Shown here: positions 9,304 to 17,113 of the stretch, one piece after another | Numbering within the stretch: the first letter of the stretch is position 1 | Layout: each line of letters begins with the position of its first letter | DNA from: Chitinophaga pinensis | GTDB taxonomy: Bacteria; Bacteroidota; Bacteroidia; NS11-12g; UBA955 | Direction: 5' to 3' | NCBI GenBank assembly: GCA_945888525.1 | Contig: CAMDAF010000007.1 | Coordinates: 21,294-85,293, forward strand | DNA length: 64,000 bases | Notes under the pieces: model-generated | Told to the model about the DNA's origin: nothing | The model's input: the letters and a program-made list of their open reading frames with translations, nothing else | Databases searched by the model: none | Program-made: the position numbers and the translations under genes

Positions 9304-9311
9304 TAATTTTG
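9304..9311 (+). promoter_or_regulatory. -7 box (TAATTTTG) of the MBL-rhodanese operon
   Basis: A TAnnTTTG box 22 bases before ATG 9334, placed correctly relative to the palindromic operator upstream. Confidence 0.6.
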
Positions 9312-9333
9312 CAGTATCAAATCATCAAAACAC

Positions 9334-10746
9334 ATGAAATTAGAACAAATTTATACCGGCTGTATCGCCCACGCTGCCTATTATTTAGAAAGCAATGGAG
9401 AAGCTGCAATCTTTGACCCACTGAGAGAAGTTCAACCCTACATTGACAGAGCAAACAAAGACAATGCTAAAATCAAATATGTTTTTGAAACACATTTTCA
9501 CGCAGACTTTGTTTCCGGTCACCTCGATTTAGCTAAAAAGACCGGTGCAGAAATAGTGTATGGCCCAACAGCCAAACCTGTTTTTGACGCAGTAGTTGCC
9601 GCAGACTATCAAATTTTTAAAGTGGGTGGGTATCAAGTTAAAGTGCTACATACTCCAGGACATACCATGGAAAGTACTTGTTATTTGATAATTGATGAAA
9701 CAGGTAAAGAACATGGTTTAATTTCAGGTGATACATTATTTATTGGTGATGTTGGTCGTCCTGATTTGGCGCAACATGTCATAGCAGAATTAACAAGTGA
9801 AAAACTAGCCGCCCATTTATACGATTCTTTGCGCAATAAAATCATGCCTTTGGCAGACGATATAATCATCTACCCTAACCACGGTGCAGGTAGCGCTTGT
9901 GGTAAAAACATGAGCAAAGAAACCACCGATACTCTAGGCCATCAAAAACAAGTGAATTATGCCCTGAGAGCAGATATGGGCAAAGAGGAATTTATGACAG
10001 AACTTCTAGATGGACTTACAACGCCTCCTGCGTATTTTCCGAAAAATGTTTTAATGAATATCCGCGGTTACGATAGTTTTGATGACATCATGGAACGTGG
10101 CATGCAAGCGTTGAATCCGGACTCTTTTGAAGCCGTCGCTAATGAAACAGAAGCACTTATTTTAGACACGCGTGAAGCCAATGATTTTGCTAAAGGATTT
10201 ATTCCAAATTCAATCAATATTGGTATCGATGGAAACTTCGCCCCATGGGTCGGCGCATTACTTCCAGACATCAAGCAGGAAATACTAATTGTTGCCGATA
10301 AAGATAGAGAAAAGGAAGTCATAACAAGACTTGCTCGTGTGGGCTACGACCACCCAATTGCCTACCTAGATGGTGGTTTTGAGGCTTGGAAAAAGGAAGG
10401 GAAAGAAATTGATACTGTCAATCGTATTGCAGCCGATGCTTTTGAAATTAAGTTGTTAGAAAACCCGATCGTAATTGATCTTAGAAATACAAACGAATTC
10501 AATGCAGACCATGTGAAAGATGCCATCAATATTCCCCTCGAATATATCAACGAACACCTCGCTGAATTCCCTAAAGAAAAACCGTTTGTAATGCATTGCG
10601 CAGGTGGCTACAGAAGTATGGTGGCTGCCTCAATATTAAAATCTAGAGGGTGGAATAATTTTGTAGATGTTGAATCTGGTTTCTCTGGCATCTCTAAAAC
10701 CTCTGTTCCTGTCATTTCAAATGCTTGCCAAAAATCAAAAAGTTAA
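9334..10746 (+). CDS. MBL-fold hydrolase with two rhodanese domains (persulfide dioxygenase-like)
   Basis: A 470-residue cytoplasmic protein. An N-terminal metallo-beta-lactamase domain of the ETHE1/persulfide dioxygenase type has THFHADF (H54, H56, D58), LHTPGHT and SGDTLFIGDVGRPD. Two rhodanese domains follow, near residues 270-355 and 370-460. Only the second has the catalytic cysteine (C422 in HCAGGYRS); the first is a non-catalytic copy. The position after H-x-H-x-D that is His in dinuclear MBL enzymes is Phe here, which fits a single-iron centre. The likely role is oxidation or transfer of sulfane sulfur from sulfide or persulfides. It is followed by an HMA protein and a thioredoxin. 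Confidence 0.85.
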   Translation: MKLEQIYTGCIAHAAYYLESNGEAAIFDPLREVQPYIDRANKDNAKIKYVFETHFHADFVSGHLDLAKKTGAEIVYGPTAKPVFDAVVAADYQIFKVGGYQVKVLHTPGHTMESTCYLIIDETGKEHGLISGDTLFIGDVGRPDLAQHVIAELTSEKLAAHLYDSLRNKIMPLADDIIIYPNHGAGSACGKNMSKETTDTLGHQKQVNYALRADMGKEEFMTELLDGLTTPPAYFPKNVLMNIRGYDSFDDIMERGMQALNPDSFEAVANETEALILDTREANDFAKGFIPNSINIGIDGNFAPWVGALLPDIKQEILIVADKDREKEVITRLARVGYDHPIAYLDGGFEAWKKEGKEIDTVNRIAADAFEIKLLENPIVIDLRNTNEFNADHVKDAINIPLEYINEHLAEFPKEKPFVMHCAGGYRSMVAASILKSRGWNNFVDVESGFSGISKTSVPVISNACQKSKS

Positions 10747-10747
10747 T

Positions 10748-11044
10748 ATGGAAAACACAATTTTAAACACCGAAAAAACCAAGAGCACATTTATCGTAGC
10801 CAACCTTAAATGCAGCGGATGCGCTAAAACCATTCACAATAAAATTAGTGAAATAGAAGGAGTTGATGAGGTAAAAGTAGATGTTGAAAATGCACGTATT
10901 GACATTCAACACAATGCTTCCATTGACCGCCATCAATTTAGTGAAAAACTTGCCAAAATTGGTTACCCTGAAATTGGTGATGACAACAACTTACTAACCC
11001 AAATGAAAAGCTATGCCAGTTGCATGGTAGGTAAAATCAGTTAA
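10748..11044 (+). CDS. Heavy-metal-associated (HMA) domain protein
   Basis: A 98-residue protein with a ferredoxin-like HMA domain. The metal-binding motif CSGC is at residues 22-25 of the protein starting at ATG 10748, one base after the preceding TAA. Such domains carry Cu(I) or other soft metals. Here it is fused to a short C-terminal extension with a further Cys (SYASCMVGK). It lies between the MBL-rhodanese protein and thioredoxin, so it could also serve in thiol or persulfide handling. That is inference; metal binding is the family default. Confidence 0.8.
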   Translation: MENTILNTEKTKSTFIVANLKCSGCAKTIHNKISEIEGVDEVKVDVENARIDIQHNASIDRHQFSEKLAKIGYPEIGDDNNLLTQMKSYASCMVGKIS

Positions 11045-11100
11045 AAAATATGCAGAAAGAAACCTATATATTATTTTAATAAAATATAGAAAATAACAAT

Positions 11101-11397
11101 ATGAGTAATTTTAATGACATTATACAAAGCGAAACGCCAGTCTTGGTTGACTTCTTTGCTGAATGGTGCGGACCTTGCAAAATGATGAAACCAATTTTGG
11201 AAGACCTCAAATCCAAGATGGGAGAAAATGTGCGCATTATAAAGATTGATGTAGACAAAAATCCCGCAATTGCAGCCCAATACCGCATACAGGGTGTTCC
11301 AACCTTAATGGTGTTCAAACAAGGACAATCAAAATGGAGACAAAGCGGGGTTCTTAGTGCAGCCGATTTGCAAAAAGTTATTGCAAGTGTGAATTAA
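11101..11397 (+). CDS. Thioredoxin
   Basis: A 98-residue cytoplasmic thioredoxin fold with the classic active site WCGPC (C23 and C26) and the cis-proline loop GVPTL. It reduces disulfides, and can also reduce persulfides. The start ATG 11101 lies 56 bases after the HMA gene with only AT-rich sequence between, so co-transcription with the sulfur cluster is likely. It is slightly shorter than housekeeping TrxA (about 105-109) because the N-terminal helix is reduced. Confidence 0.92.
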   Translation: MSNFNDIIQSETPVLVDFFAEWCGPCKMMKPILEDLKSKMGENVRIIKIDVDKNPAIAAQYRIQGVPTLMVFKQGQSKWRQSGVLSAADLQKVIASVN

Positions 11398-11463
11398 CGT
11401 TTGAAGATTTCAATTAGATCAGCATCAAGAGCAAACGACTTATAAATTTTTCATATTCATCAC

Positions 11464-12735
11464 TTAAGAAACACAAGCATCATATAAAATTTTCATATCC
11501 TTCAATTCACTTGTCATCTTTGCTTTTTCAAAATACGCTTTGGCATATACCAAACGTAGATGCTTATTTTCTCTTAACATCAGCAAGGGTTTTACTATAG
11601 GATTAAACACCAAATCGCCACCTGTATTTTTTCCTATCTCTAATTTCACAAAGGCTGTTACATGGCACCAAGTGTAAATATCATAGGCGATAAAATCACC
11701 CAAACTGTAAATCGCAAAACCTTGTTTTTCTTTTCCAGTGTTAGGGTCTTTAAATGCATACGAGCGCCAAGGCTGCATGTTGTGCGGATGCCCGCCCGCT
11801 ATTACGTCTACCCCACAAGTATCAAATATTTTTTGGAACAATTTAACCGTAAGCTCAGAAGGATAAACTTGATATGCATTGCCTGCGTGAACCGAGCAAA
11901 TTATAAATTCAGCACCAGCGTTCCGGCAATCTTTTACCTGTTGCTCTATCATATCTATAGAACAATCCTTGGTATTCAACGGCAAATAATTCACCCGCCA
12001 TTCCTCCCTTTTTTCGGGTAAAAATTGATTCAAGGAATAGGTAAACGCAACAAACCCAATTTTTATTCCATTGACTTCCACTATTTTAAAATCTTTATCC
12101 TCTTTTTGAGATTTAGCCCCTACTGATTTTATGTTCTTATTGTTTAAAAACTCTATCGTTTTATCTATCCCCTCACTGCCTTGATCCAGGGTATGGTTGT
12201 TGGCTATACTTAAGACATCAAAGCCTCTGTATTTACCTTGGCCATTAAAGATACTAAATGTTTTTTTATCCGTATTGAAATGCATGTCAGACAACATTAC
12301 TTCGGGTACAAAATTGTTTTTATGTCCCTCGTGCAAGGGTGTCTCTAAATTGGCAAATACCACATCGCTGCCAAAAAATTCAGCGCCAACCTCATTCCAT
12401 AAGTTTTGTGTAAATTCCTCATGTATCATTTCATAAGGCATTAAATCGCCGCCTATGGAAACTGTGACCAAAGGCTCTACAATTTGATTATCTAGAACTG
12501 GTTTTTCTTTGAAATGCCTTTCCACTTCAATGCTGTCAGCCAATAAAGGCGATTTGAAATAGTATTTATAGGCAAAATAGACAATATCCTTAAACCCCAT
12601 AGTTATTGGGTTCTCTTCAAAAGTTCTAGCTCTAAGCCATTTTTTACCTTTGATTAAATAAAGCGGCAAACATAAAAACTGAATGATGTGGCAAAGAATA
12701 ATGCCTTTGATGCTATGTGGTCTAACAGCCTTCAT
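11464..12735 (-). CDS. CapA family protein (PGA-cap metallophosphatase-like)
   Basis: A 423-residue protein with the CapA/PgsA fold, a calcineurin-like metallophosphoesterase relative first seen in poly-gamma-glutamate capsule synthesis. Motifs are VSIGGDLM, DVVFANLETPL, SIANNHTLDQG, CSVHAGNAY and IAGGHPHNMQPW, supplying the Asp/Asn/His metal ligands. A hydrophobic segment near residues 10-30 may anchor it in the membrane; no cleavable signal is obvious. It ends the rsmA-mgtE-capA unit, 9 bases after mgtE. No capB/capC genes are nearby, so a role in poly-glutamate is doubtful; it is more likely a phosphatase or esterase acting at the envelope. Confidence 0.82.
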   Translation of the reverse strand: MKAVRPHSIKGIILCHIIQFLCLPLYLIKGKKWLRARTFEENPITMGFKDIVYFAYKYYFKSPLLADSIEVERHFKEKPVLDNQIVEPLVTVSIGGDLMPYEMIHEEFTQNLWNEVGAEFFGSDVVFANLETPLHEGHKNNFVPEVMLSDMHFNTDKKTFSIFNGQGKYRGFDVLSIANNHTLDQGSEGIDKTIEFLNNKNIKSVGAKSQKEDKDFKIVEVNGIKIGFVAFTYSLNQFLPEKREEWRVNYLPLNTKDCSIDMIEQQVKDCRNAGAEFIICSVHAGNAYQVYPSELTVKLFQKIFDTCGVDVIAGGHPHNMQPWRSYAFKDPNTGKEKQGFAIYSLGDFIAYDIYTWCHVTAFVKLEIGKNTGGDLVFNPIVKPLLMLRENKHLRLVYAKAYFEKAKMTSELKDMKILYDACVS

Positions 12736-12744
12736 ATTTGAAAA

Positions 12745-14103
12745 CTATGCCCCTAACAATATTCTACCTAAAGAGAAATAAACCGTTAACCCAATAATAT
12801 CATTTATCGTGGTTACAAAAGGCCCAGTTGCCAAAGCAGGGTCTATTTTAAATTTTTCTAAAATCAAAGGCGTAATGGTTCCTAATAAGGAAGCAAAAAT
12901 AATTACAGTTATCAAAGCAATGCTTACAACAATGCTCAAATCATAATTGTGACCAATAATTAAATTGAACATCAGCAACAAAGCTGAACAAGCCAATCCA
13001 TTAATTAGCGATACTGTAAATTCTTTGGCCAATTTTGGCATTATATTTTTACTCTTAAGGGTATTGTTTGCCAAACCTTGAACAATAATTGCCGATGATT
13101 GAACACCTGCATTACCACCCATAGCCGCTACCACAGGCATAAAAAAGGCCATTTGTGGCAAATGAGAAATATCGGTTTCAAAATTTGACACCAACATCGA
13201 GCTTCCCAAACCTCCTATTAACCCAACCATTAACCAAGGCAAGCGCGCTTTTGATAAAATCAAAACCTTGTCTTCACTCACTACGCTATCACTCAAACCC
13301 GCTTGCAACTGAAAATCCTTGTCTGCCTCTTCTTTGATGAAATCAACCACGTCATCAATGGTAATACGACCGATTAAGCGGTTCATGCTGTCAATTACTG
13401 GAATGGTAATTAAATCGTATTTGTTCATCAAACGAGCCACCTCTTCTCCAGTTGCATACGCATTAACTGCTATGAATTCAGTATTGGTTATTTCAATAAC
13501 GGACGTATGGGCTTTTGATAAAACAATGTCTTTCAAAGACACAACCCCATTTAAAATATTTTTATCGTCCACCACATAAACGGCATGGACCGAATCAACT
13601 TCTTCAGCTTGTAAACGAATTTCTTCAATGCATTGACTAACCGTCCAATTGTGTTTTACCTGAACCAACTCTTTTGCCATCAAACCACCTGCCACATCGT
13701 CATCGTAATGCAACATGGCCGCCAAATTCTTTGCATAATCTTGGTCATCCAAATACGACAAAACTTCTTCTGCTTTTCGGGTCGGCAATAAATTCAGAAT
13801 ATCCACCGAGTCATCCGAGTCCAAATAAGAAACCACATCATCTGCAATTTCTTTGGAAGTATAACCCTTGAAAAAACGCTCTTGTAATTCTTCATCCAAA
13901 GAACGAATAATTTCAACAGCTTCTTTTTGACCTACAACCTTGATAATAAACTTGGCTTCATCCAATTCTATATCCCAAAAAATATCAGCTATATCTTCTG
14001 GACGATAGGCTTCAAGAAGCAAGCGCACAGCCTCAGCCTCATGATTTTCAATCAGAGGTTGAATTTGAAGTAGCAATTGCTTTTCTGATACTTGATTGGT
14101 CAT
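12745..14103 (-). CDS. mgtE: Magnesium transporter MgtE
   Basis: A 452-residue inner-membrane Mg2+ channel/transporter. It has the N-terminal MgtE helical domain (LLPTRKAEEVLSYLDDQD), a pair of CBS domains near residues 135-255, the connecting helix and five C-terminal membrane helices starting about residue 285. Pore-region sequences GGNAGVQSSAIIVQ and DPALATGPFVTTIND are present. The cytosolic domains act as the Mg2+ sensor in characterised homologues. Its start overlaps the rsmA stop by 4 bases (ATGA). No Mg2+ riboswitch was recognised upstream, which fits its position inside an operon. Confidence 0.95.
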   Translation of the reverse strand: MTNQVSEKQLLLQIQPLIENHEAEAVRLLLEAYRPEDIADIFWDIELDEAKFIIKVVGQKEAVEIIRSLDEELQERFFKGYTSKEIADDVVSYLDSDDSVDILNLLPTRKAEEVLSYLDDQDYAKNLAAMLHYDDDVAGGLMAKELVQVKHNWTVSQCIEEIRLQAEEVDSVHAVYVVDDKNILNGVVSLKDIVLSKAHTSVIEITNTEFIAVNAYATGEEVARLMNKYDLITIPVIDSMNRLIGRITIDDVVDFIKEEADKDFQLQAGLSDSVVSEDKVLILSKARLPWLMVGLIGGLGSSMLVSNFETDISHLPQMAFFMPVVAAMGGNAGVQSSAIIVQGLANNTLKSKNIMPKLAKEFTVSLINGLACSALLLMFNLIIGHNYDLSIVVSIALITVIIFASLLGTITPLILEKFKIDPALATGPFVTTINDIIGLTVYFSLGRILLGA

Positions 14104-14873
14104 AACGGTTGTTCTAAAAACTGTGTAAGTTTAATAAAGTCATGGTGACTTAATTGTTCAGCGCGCAATTTAGCAAATTCATGGCTTTCTTGCAGATTAA
14201 ATTTATGTAAAGCATTTCTCAGTGTTTTTCGTCTCTGGTTAAATGCTGTTTTTACCACATCAAAAAATAAGACACGTGAGCATGGTAGCACATATCCATC
14301 AATTCGTGTTGCTTTTATAACACCAGTGTGAACCTTTGGCGGGGGCGTAAATTGCTCGGGGCCAACCGTAAATTGATACGAAGTATTATAAAAAGTATTT
14401 AAAAAAACACTTAGAATCCCATAGGTTTTTGAGCCAGGGCCTGCAACCAAGCGCTCAGCCACTTCTTTTTGAAACATCCCCCCAAAGCCTTTAACTTTCG
14501 AAATATTGTCAAGTACTTTAAAAACAATTTGTGAGCTAATATTGTATGGGAAATTTCCTAAAATCAAAACATCGTCAGGGAAAAACATTTCATCATTTCG
14601 CGCATCTAGGAAGTCGCCCTCCATTAATTTCAAGCCTTTGGGTACAAAATTTTCTTTGAGAAATGCCACCGACTCTCTGTCTAATTCAATGGCTCGGACT
14701 TCTTTGAAATTCGTCATTAAATACTGGGTTAAAACCCCTGTTCCCGGACCTATTTCCAATACGGGTAAATCCAATCCATCTCCATTAAACATCGAAGCGA
14801 CCTTCTCTGCAATACTGACATCATTTAAAAAATGCTGGCCTAGATGTTTTTTTGGTTTTACAAAATGTTTCAA
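14100..14873 (-). CDS. rsmA: 16S rRNA dimethyladenosine transferase
   Basis: KsgA/RsmA dimethylates A1518 and A1519 in helix 45 of 16S rRNA. The 257-residue protein has KKHLGQHFLND, SAM motif I (EIGPGTGVLTQYL), motif IV NFPYNIS (NLPY in most homologues) and FTPPPKV. The start is TTG at 14873: the homologous N-terminus requires these residues and no other start codon fits. A -7 box ends 5 bases upstream, so the mRNA is probably leaderless with a TTG start. Translational coupling links it to mgtE. Confidence 0.93.
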   Translation of the reverse strand: MKHFVKPKKHLGQHFLNDVSIAEKVASMFNGDGLDLPVLEIGPGTGVLTQYLMTNFKEVRAIELDRESVAFLKENFVPKGLKLMEGDFLDARNDEMFFPDDVLILGNFPYNISSQIVFKVLDNISKVKGFGGMFQKEVAERLVAGPGSKTYGILSVFLNTFYNTSYQFTVGPEQFTPPPKVHTGVIKATRIDGYVLPCSRVLFFDVVKTAFNQRRKTLRNALHKFNLQESHEFAKLRAEQLSHHDFIKLTQFLEQPL

Positions 14874-14878
14874 CGGTT

Positions 14879-14886
14879 CAAATTTA
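14879..14886 (-). promoter_or_regulatory. -7 box (TAAATTTG) of rsmA-mgtE-capA
   Basis: A perfect reverse-strand TAnnTTTG, 5 bases before the TTG start of rsmA. Confidence 0.6.
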
Positions 14887-14962
14887 CACCCATTTTTTGG
14901 ATAAGTCTAAACACGAGAACCATAATCTATTAAATTACTAATTATTGGTACAGTTTTTGAAA

Positions 14963-14970
14963 TACTTTTG
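14963..14970 (+). promoter_or_regulatory. -7 box (TACTTTTG) of the DUF1573 array
   Basis: A TAnnTTTG box 18 bases before ATG 14989. The leader contains AAAAAGGA, a modest ribosome-binding-like purine run. Confidence 0.5.
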
Positions 14971-14988
14971 AAATCAAAAAGGAATAAC

Positions 14989-15561
14989 ATGAAAAAAATA
15001 ATACTTAGCTCATTTTTAGCGTTGGCAATATTGCCAATGTTTGCTCAGGACATTCCAGGCTCATTGCCTCAAGCAGCTCCAGCAATGACAATGAATCCAG
15101 AATTCATTCAGTTTAAAATAACCTCCCACGATTTTGGGAATGTTAAACAAAACAATCCAGTTAGCTATACTTTCGAATTTAAAAATATTGGAACCAAAGA
15201 CATCACCTTGGTAAACGTTCAAGCTTCTTGCGGTTGCACAACGCCAAATTGGAAAGGCGGCATTTACAAACCAGGCGAAACTGCACAAATCACAGCAACG
15301 TTTAACGCTGCAAGCGAAGGTTACTTTTCAAAAAACGTTACCGTAACAACCTCAGAGGGTGTTAATTCTTTAACGATTTCAGGTATGGTAATGGTTCCAG
15401 CAGCCTATGATGATTGGAAGATTAAACAAGATTCAATTGATCTTTCGAAAGCAAAATTAGAAAAAGGCGAAAGCAAAAAGTCGGAAAAAAAATCCAGCAA
15501 ATCATCTAAAGATAAAGACGGACAAAAATCTAAAGATGCAGACAGACCTAAAAGAAAATAA
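14989..15561 (+). CDS. Secreted DUF1573 protein, copy 1
   Basis: A 190-residue protein with a signal peptide (MKKIILSSFLALAILPMFAQ), then one DUF1573 domain, an Ig-like beta-sandwich of unknown function common in Bacteroidota. The family hallmark is visible: HDFGNVKQNNPVSYTFEFKN followed by ASCGCTTPNW and the PGE-type loop before the last strands. A Lys/Ser-rich low-complexity tail (about residues 155-190) is unique among the four copies. ATG 14989 is preferred because the signal peptide begins there and a -7 box covers the in-frame TTG at 14968. The second copy follows 41 bases later. Confidence 0.88.
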   Translation: MKKIILSSFLALAILPMFAQDIPGSLPQAAPAMTMNPEFIQFKITSHDFGNVKQNNPVSYTFEFKNIGTKDITLVNVQASCGCTTPNWKGGIYKPGETAQITATFNAASEGYFSKNVTVTTSEGVNSLTISGMVMVPAAYDDWKIKQDSIDLSKAKLEKGESKKSEKKSSKSSKDKDGQKSKDADRPKRK

Positions 15562-15602
15562 CCATCAGACAAAAAAAGTTCTCAATTAATCCCGAATACA
15601 AC

Positions 15603-16106
15603 ATGAAAAAAATCGCAATCCTAAGCCTTTCGGCTCTATTGGTAATTGGAATTTCAGCATTTCAAGCACCTAAAAAACCAAAAAAAGCAGTAAAAGCTGT
15701 TAAAAAAGAAGCACCTAAAGCAAAAGTTGTTTTATCAGACAAAGCATACGATGTGAAATTCGATAGATCATTCCACGACTTTGGTAAAGCAACCGAAGGC
15801 GAGCAAGTTGAAACGATATTTGTAATCACCAATATTGGCAAAGAGCCAGTTATTATAAAAAGCCATGAAGTTCAATGTGGTTGCACCACCCCTTCTTATT
15901 CTTTAGAGCCAATAATGCCTGGCAAGAGCAGCAATGTTAAAGTTGGCTTTAATACCAATGGCAAAATGGGCATCAACGAAAAAACAGTTAAAATCATTAC
16001 CAACGGCGGTACCCACGAATTGAAATTCAAATGCGAAGTAACCGCTAAACCAAATGTTGACCCAATTGAACCTGCAGGAAGTGCAATTAAATTGAAAACC
16101 AACTAA
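15603..16106 (+). CDS. Secreted DUF1573 protein, copy 2
   Basis: A 167-residue protein with a signal peptide (MKKIAILSLSALLVIGISAFQ). A Lys/Ala-rich linker from about residue 22 to 50 precedes the DUF1573 domain (SFHDFGKATEGEQVETIFV, then VQCGCTTPSY). The lysine-rich segment is N-terminal here, whereas in copy 1 it is C-terminal. It ends 24 bases before a strong intrinsic terminator, so copies 1 and 2 probably share a transcript. The family function is unknown; secretion and beta-sandwich fold are inferred from the sequence. Confidence 0.87.
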   Translation: MKKIAILSLSALLVIGISAFQAPKKPKKAVKAVKKEAPKAKVVLSDKAYDVKFDRSFHDFGKATEGEQVETIFVITNIGKEPVIIKSHEVQCGCTTPSYSLEPIMPGKSSNVKVGFNTNGKMGINEKTVKIITNGGTHELKFKCEVTAKPNVDPIEPAGSAIKLKTN

Positions 16107-16129
16107 GATCTTTCATTTTTAAAATTATA

Positions 16130-16167
16130 AGCGTTGTATTGTTTCAAAAGCATACAACGCTTTTTTT
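16130..16167 (+). terminator. Intrinsic terminator after DUF1573 copies 1-2
   Basis: A 10-base perfect stem (AGCGTTGTAT at 16130-16139 with ATACAACGCT at 16152-16161), a 12-base loop and a seven-T run. It lies just 7 bases upstream of the next start codon. Confidence 0.85.
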
Positions 16168-16173
16168 ATACCC

Positions 16174-16557
16174 ATGTTAAAATCGAACATCCAGTATATT
16201 TTCATTCTTACTCTTACATTAATTGCTGCAAGCGGATTTATTTTTGAAAAAAAAGGCATAGTTTGGAGCAAAAAAGAATTTGATTTTGGAACCATTAAGC
16301 AAGGAGATTTAACCAAGACCAGCTTTACTTGCTATAACTATTCAGATTCCATATTAATCTTCGAAAATGTTATGCCTTCATGCGGTTGTGTGGCACCTCT
16401 ATGGCAGAAAACACCAATAAATCCTGGCGACTCAAGTATATTGTCAGTTGAATTCGATTCGAAAGGGAAAAGCAAACAACACAGCAAAACCATAGCGGTT
16501 TATACCAACCAAGGTCTCTTCGAATTGTTTATCAAGGCCAATATTATTAAGCAATGA
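16174..16557 (+). CDS. DUF1573 protein, copy 3 (short, membrane-anchored or secreted)
   Basis: A 127-residue protein with an N-terminal hydrophobic segment (residues 8-22) directly followed by a DUF1573 domain: KEFDFGTIKQGDLTKTSF and PSCGCVAPLW. The CGC motif is kept, but CGCTTP has become CGCVAP. It has no low-complexity tail, so it is the minimal form of the domain. ATG 16174 lies 7 bases after a terminator T-run and no clear -7 box could be found, so it depends on read-through or an unrecognised promoter. Confidence 0.82.
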   Translation: MLKSNIQYIFILTLTLIAASGFIFEKKGIVWSKKEFDFGTIKQGDLTKTSFTCYNYSDSILIFENVMPSCGCVAPLWQKTPINPGDSSILSVEFDSKGKSKQHSKTIAVYTNQGLFELFIKANIIKQ

Positions 16558-16609
16558 TTTTTCTTTTCGGCACGGAATTTGTTTTATCACTTTCAAAATA
16601 ACATTTTAC

Positions 16610-17035
16610 ATGATTTCAGTTTTTACTTATCTATTTGCGTTGATGTCAATTACTTCAATCAACAACACCAACTCTCCAACAGTTGACGAACCAAAAGACA
16701 TCGAATGGAAAAAAACATCTCACGATTTTGGAGAAATTGTACAAGGAACAAAAGCCAAATACACTTTCACCTTTATCAACAAAGGTGCAGTACCTATTGT
16801 AATCAACAATGCTGCCGCTTCATGTGGTTGTACTGTTCCAAATTTTAGTAAAGAGCCAGTTCCTGCAGGGGCTCAAGGTTCTGTAACTGTTATTTTTGAT
16901 TCATCTGGGAAAAACGGAAACTTTTCAAAAAATGTAACTGTTACTACCAATCTTGGTCAATCAATATTGTTCATTAAAGGCAATATTATTACCGAAGCAG
17001 CTAAACCGAAATCTCCTGTTCAAATTGGTGATTGA
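16610..17035 (+). CDS. Secreted DUF1573 protein, copy 4
   Basis: A 141-residue protein with a short hydrophobic N-terminus (MISVFTYLFALMSI) that may act as a weak signal peptide, then a DUF1573 domain with HDFGEIVQGTKAKYTF, ASCGCTVPNF and NFSKNVTVTTN, the last shared almost exactly with copy 1. It lies 52 bases after copy 3 and ends shortly before a terminator, closing the array. The close match to copy 1 in the C-terminal strands suggests local duplication. Confidence 0.85.
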   Translation: MISVFTYLFALMSITSINNTNSPTVDEPKDIEWKKTSHDFGEIVQGTKAKYTFTFINKGAVPIVINNAAASCGCTVPNFSKEPVPAGAQGSVTVIFDSSGKNGNFSKNVTVTTNLGQSILFIKGNIITEAAKPKSPVQIGD

Positions 17036-17057
17036 TTACTATTTTATAATTCTAAAA

Positions 17058-17087
17058 AACCTTACAAAACTTGTAAGGTTTTTTTTT
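17058..17087 (+). terminator. Intrinsic terminator closing the DUF1573 array
   Basis: AACCTTACAA (17058-17067) pairs with TTGTAAGGTT (17071-17080) around a 3-base loop. The stem is extended by flanking A/T pairs and followed by a nine-T run. The next promoter box begins immediately after it. Confidence 0.88.
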
Positions 17088-17088
17088 G

Positions 17089-17096
17089 CATCTTTG
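17089..17096 (+). promoter_or_regulatory. -7 box (CATCTTTG) of the FNR-radical SAM pair
   Basis: One mismatch from TAnnTTTG, 17 bases before ATG 17114 and abutting the upstream terminator. Confidence 0.45.
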
Positions 17097-17113
17097 TAAA
17101 CCGGAACATTTGA

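Noticed and set aside
11076..11318. Reverse open frames opposite the thioredoxin gene
   Set aside because: They are mirror frames of a clear thioredoxin with an intact WCGPC site, and have no recognisable domain or promoter.
12100..12735. CapA-family gene as part of a poly-gamma-glutamate capsule operon
   Set aside because: No capB/pgsB ligase or capC/pgsC membrane gene is nearby; its operon partners are rsmA and mgtE.
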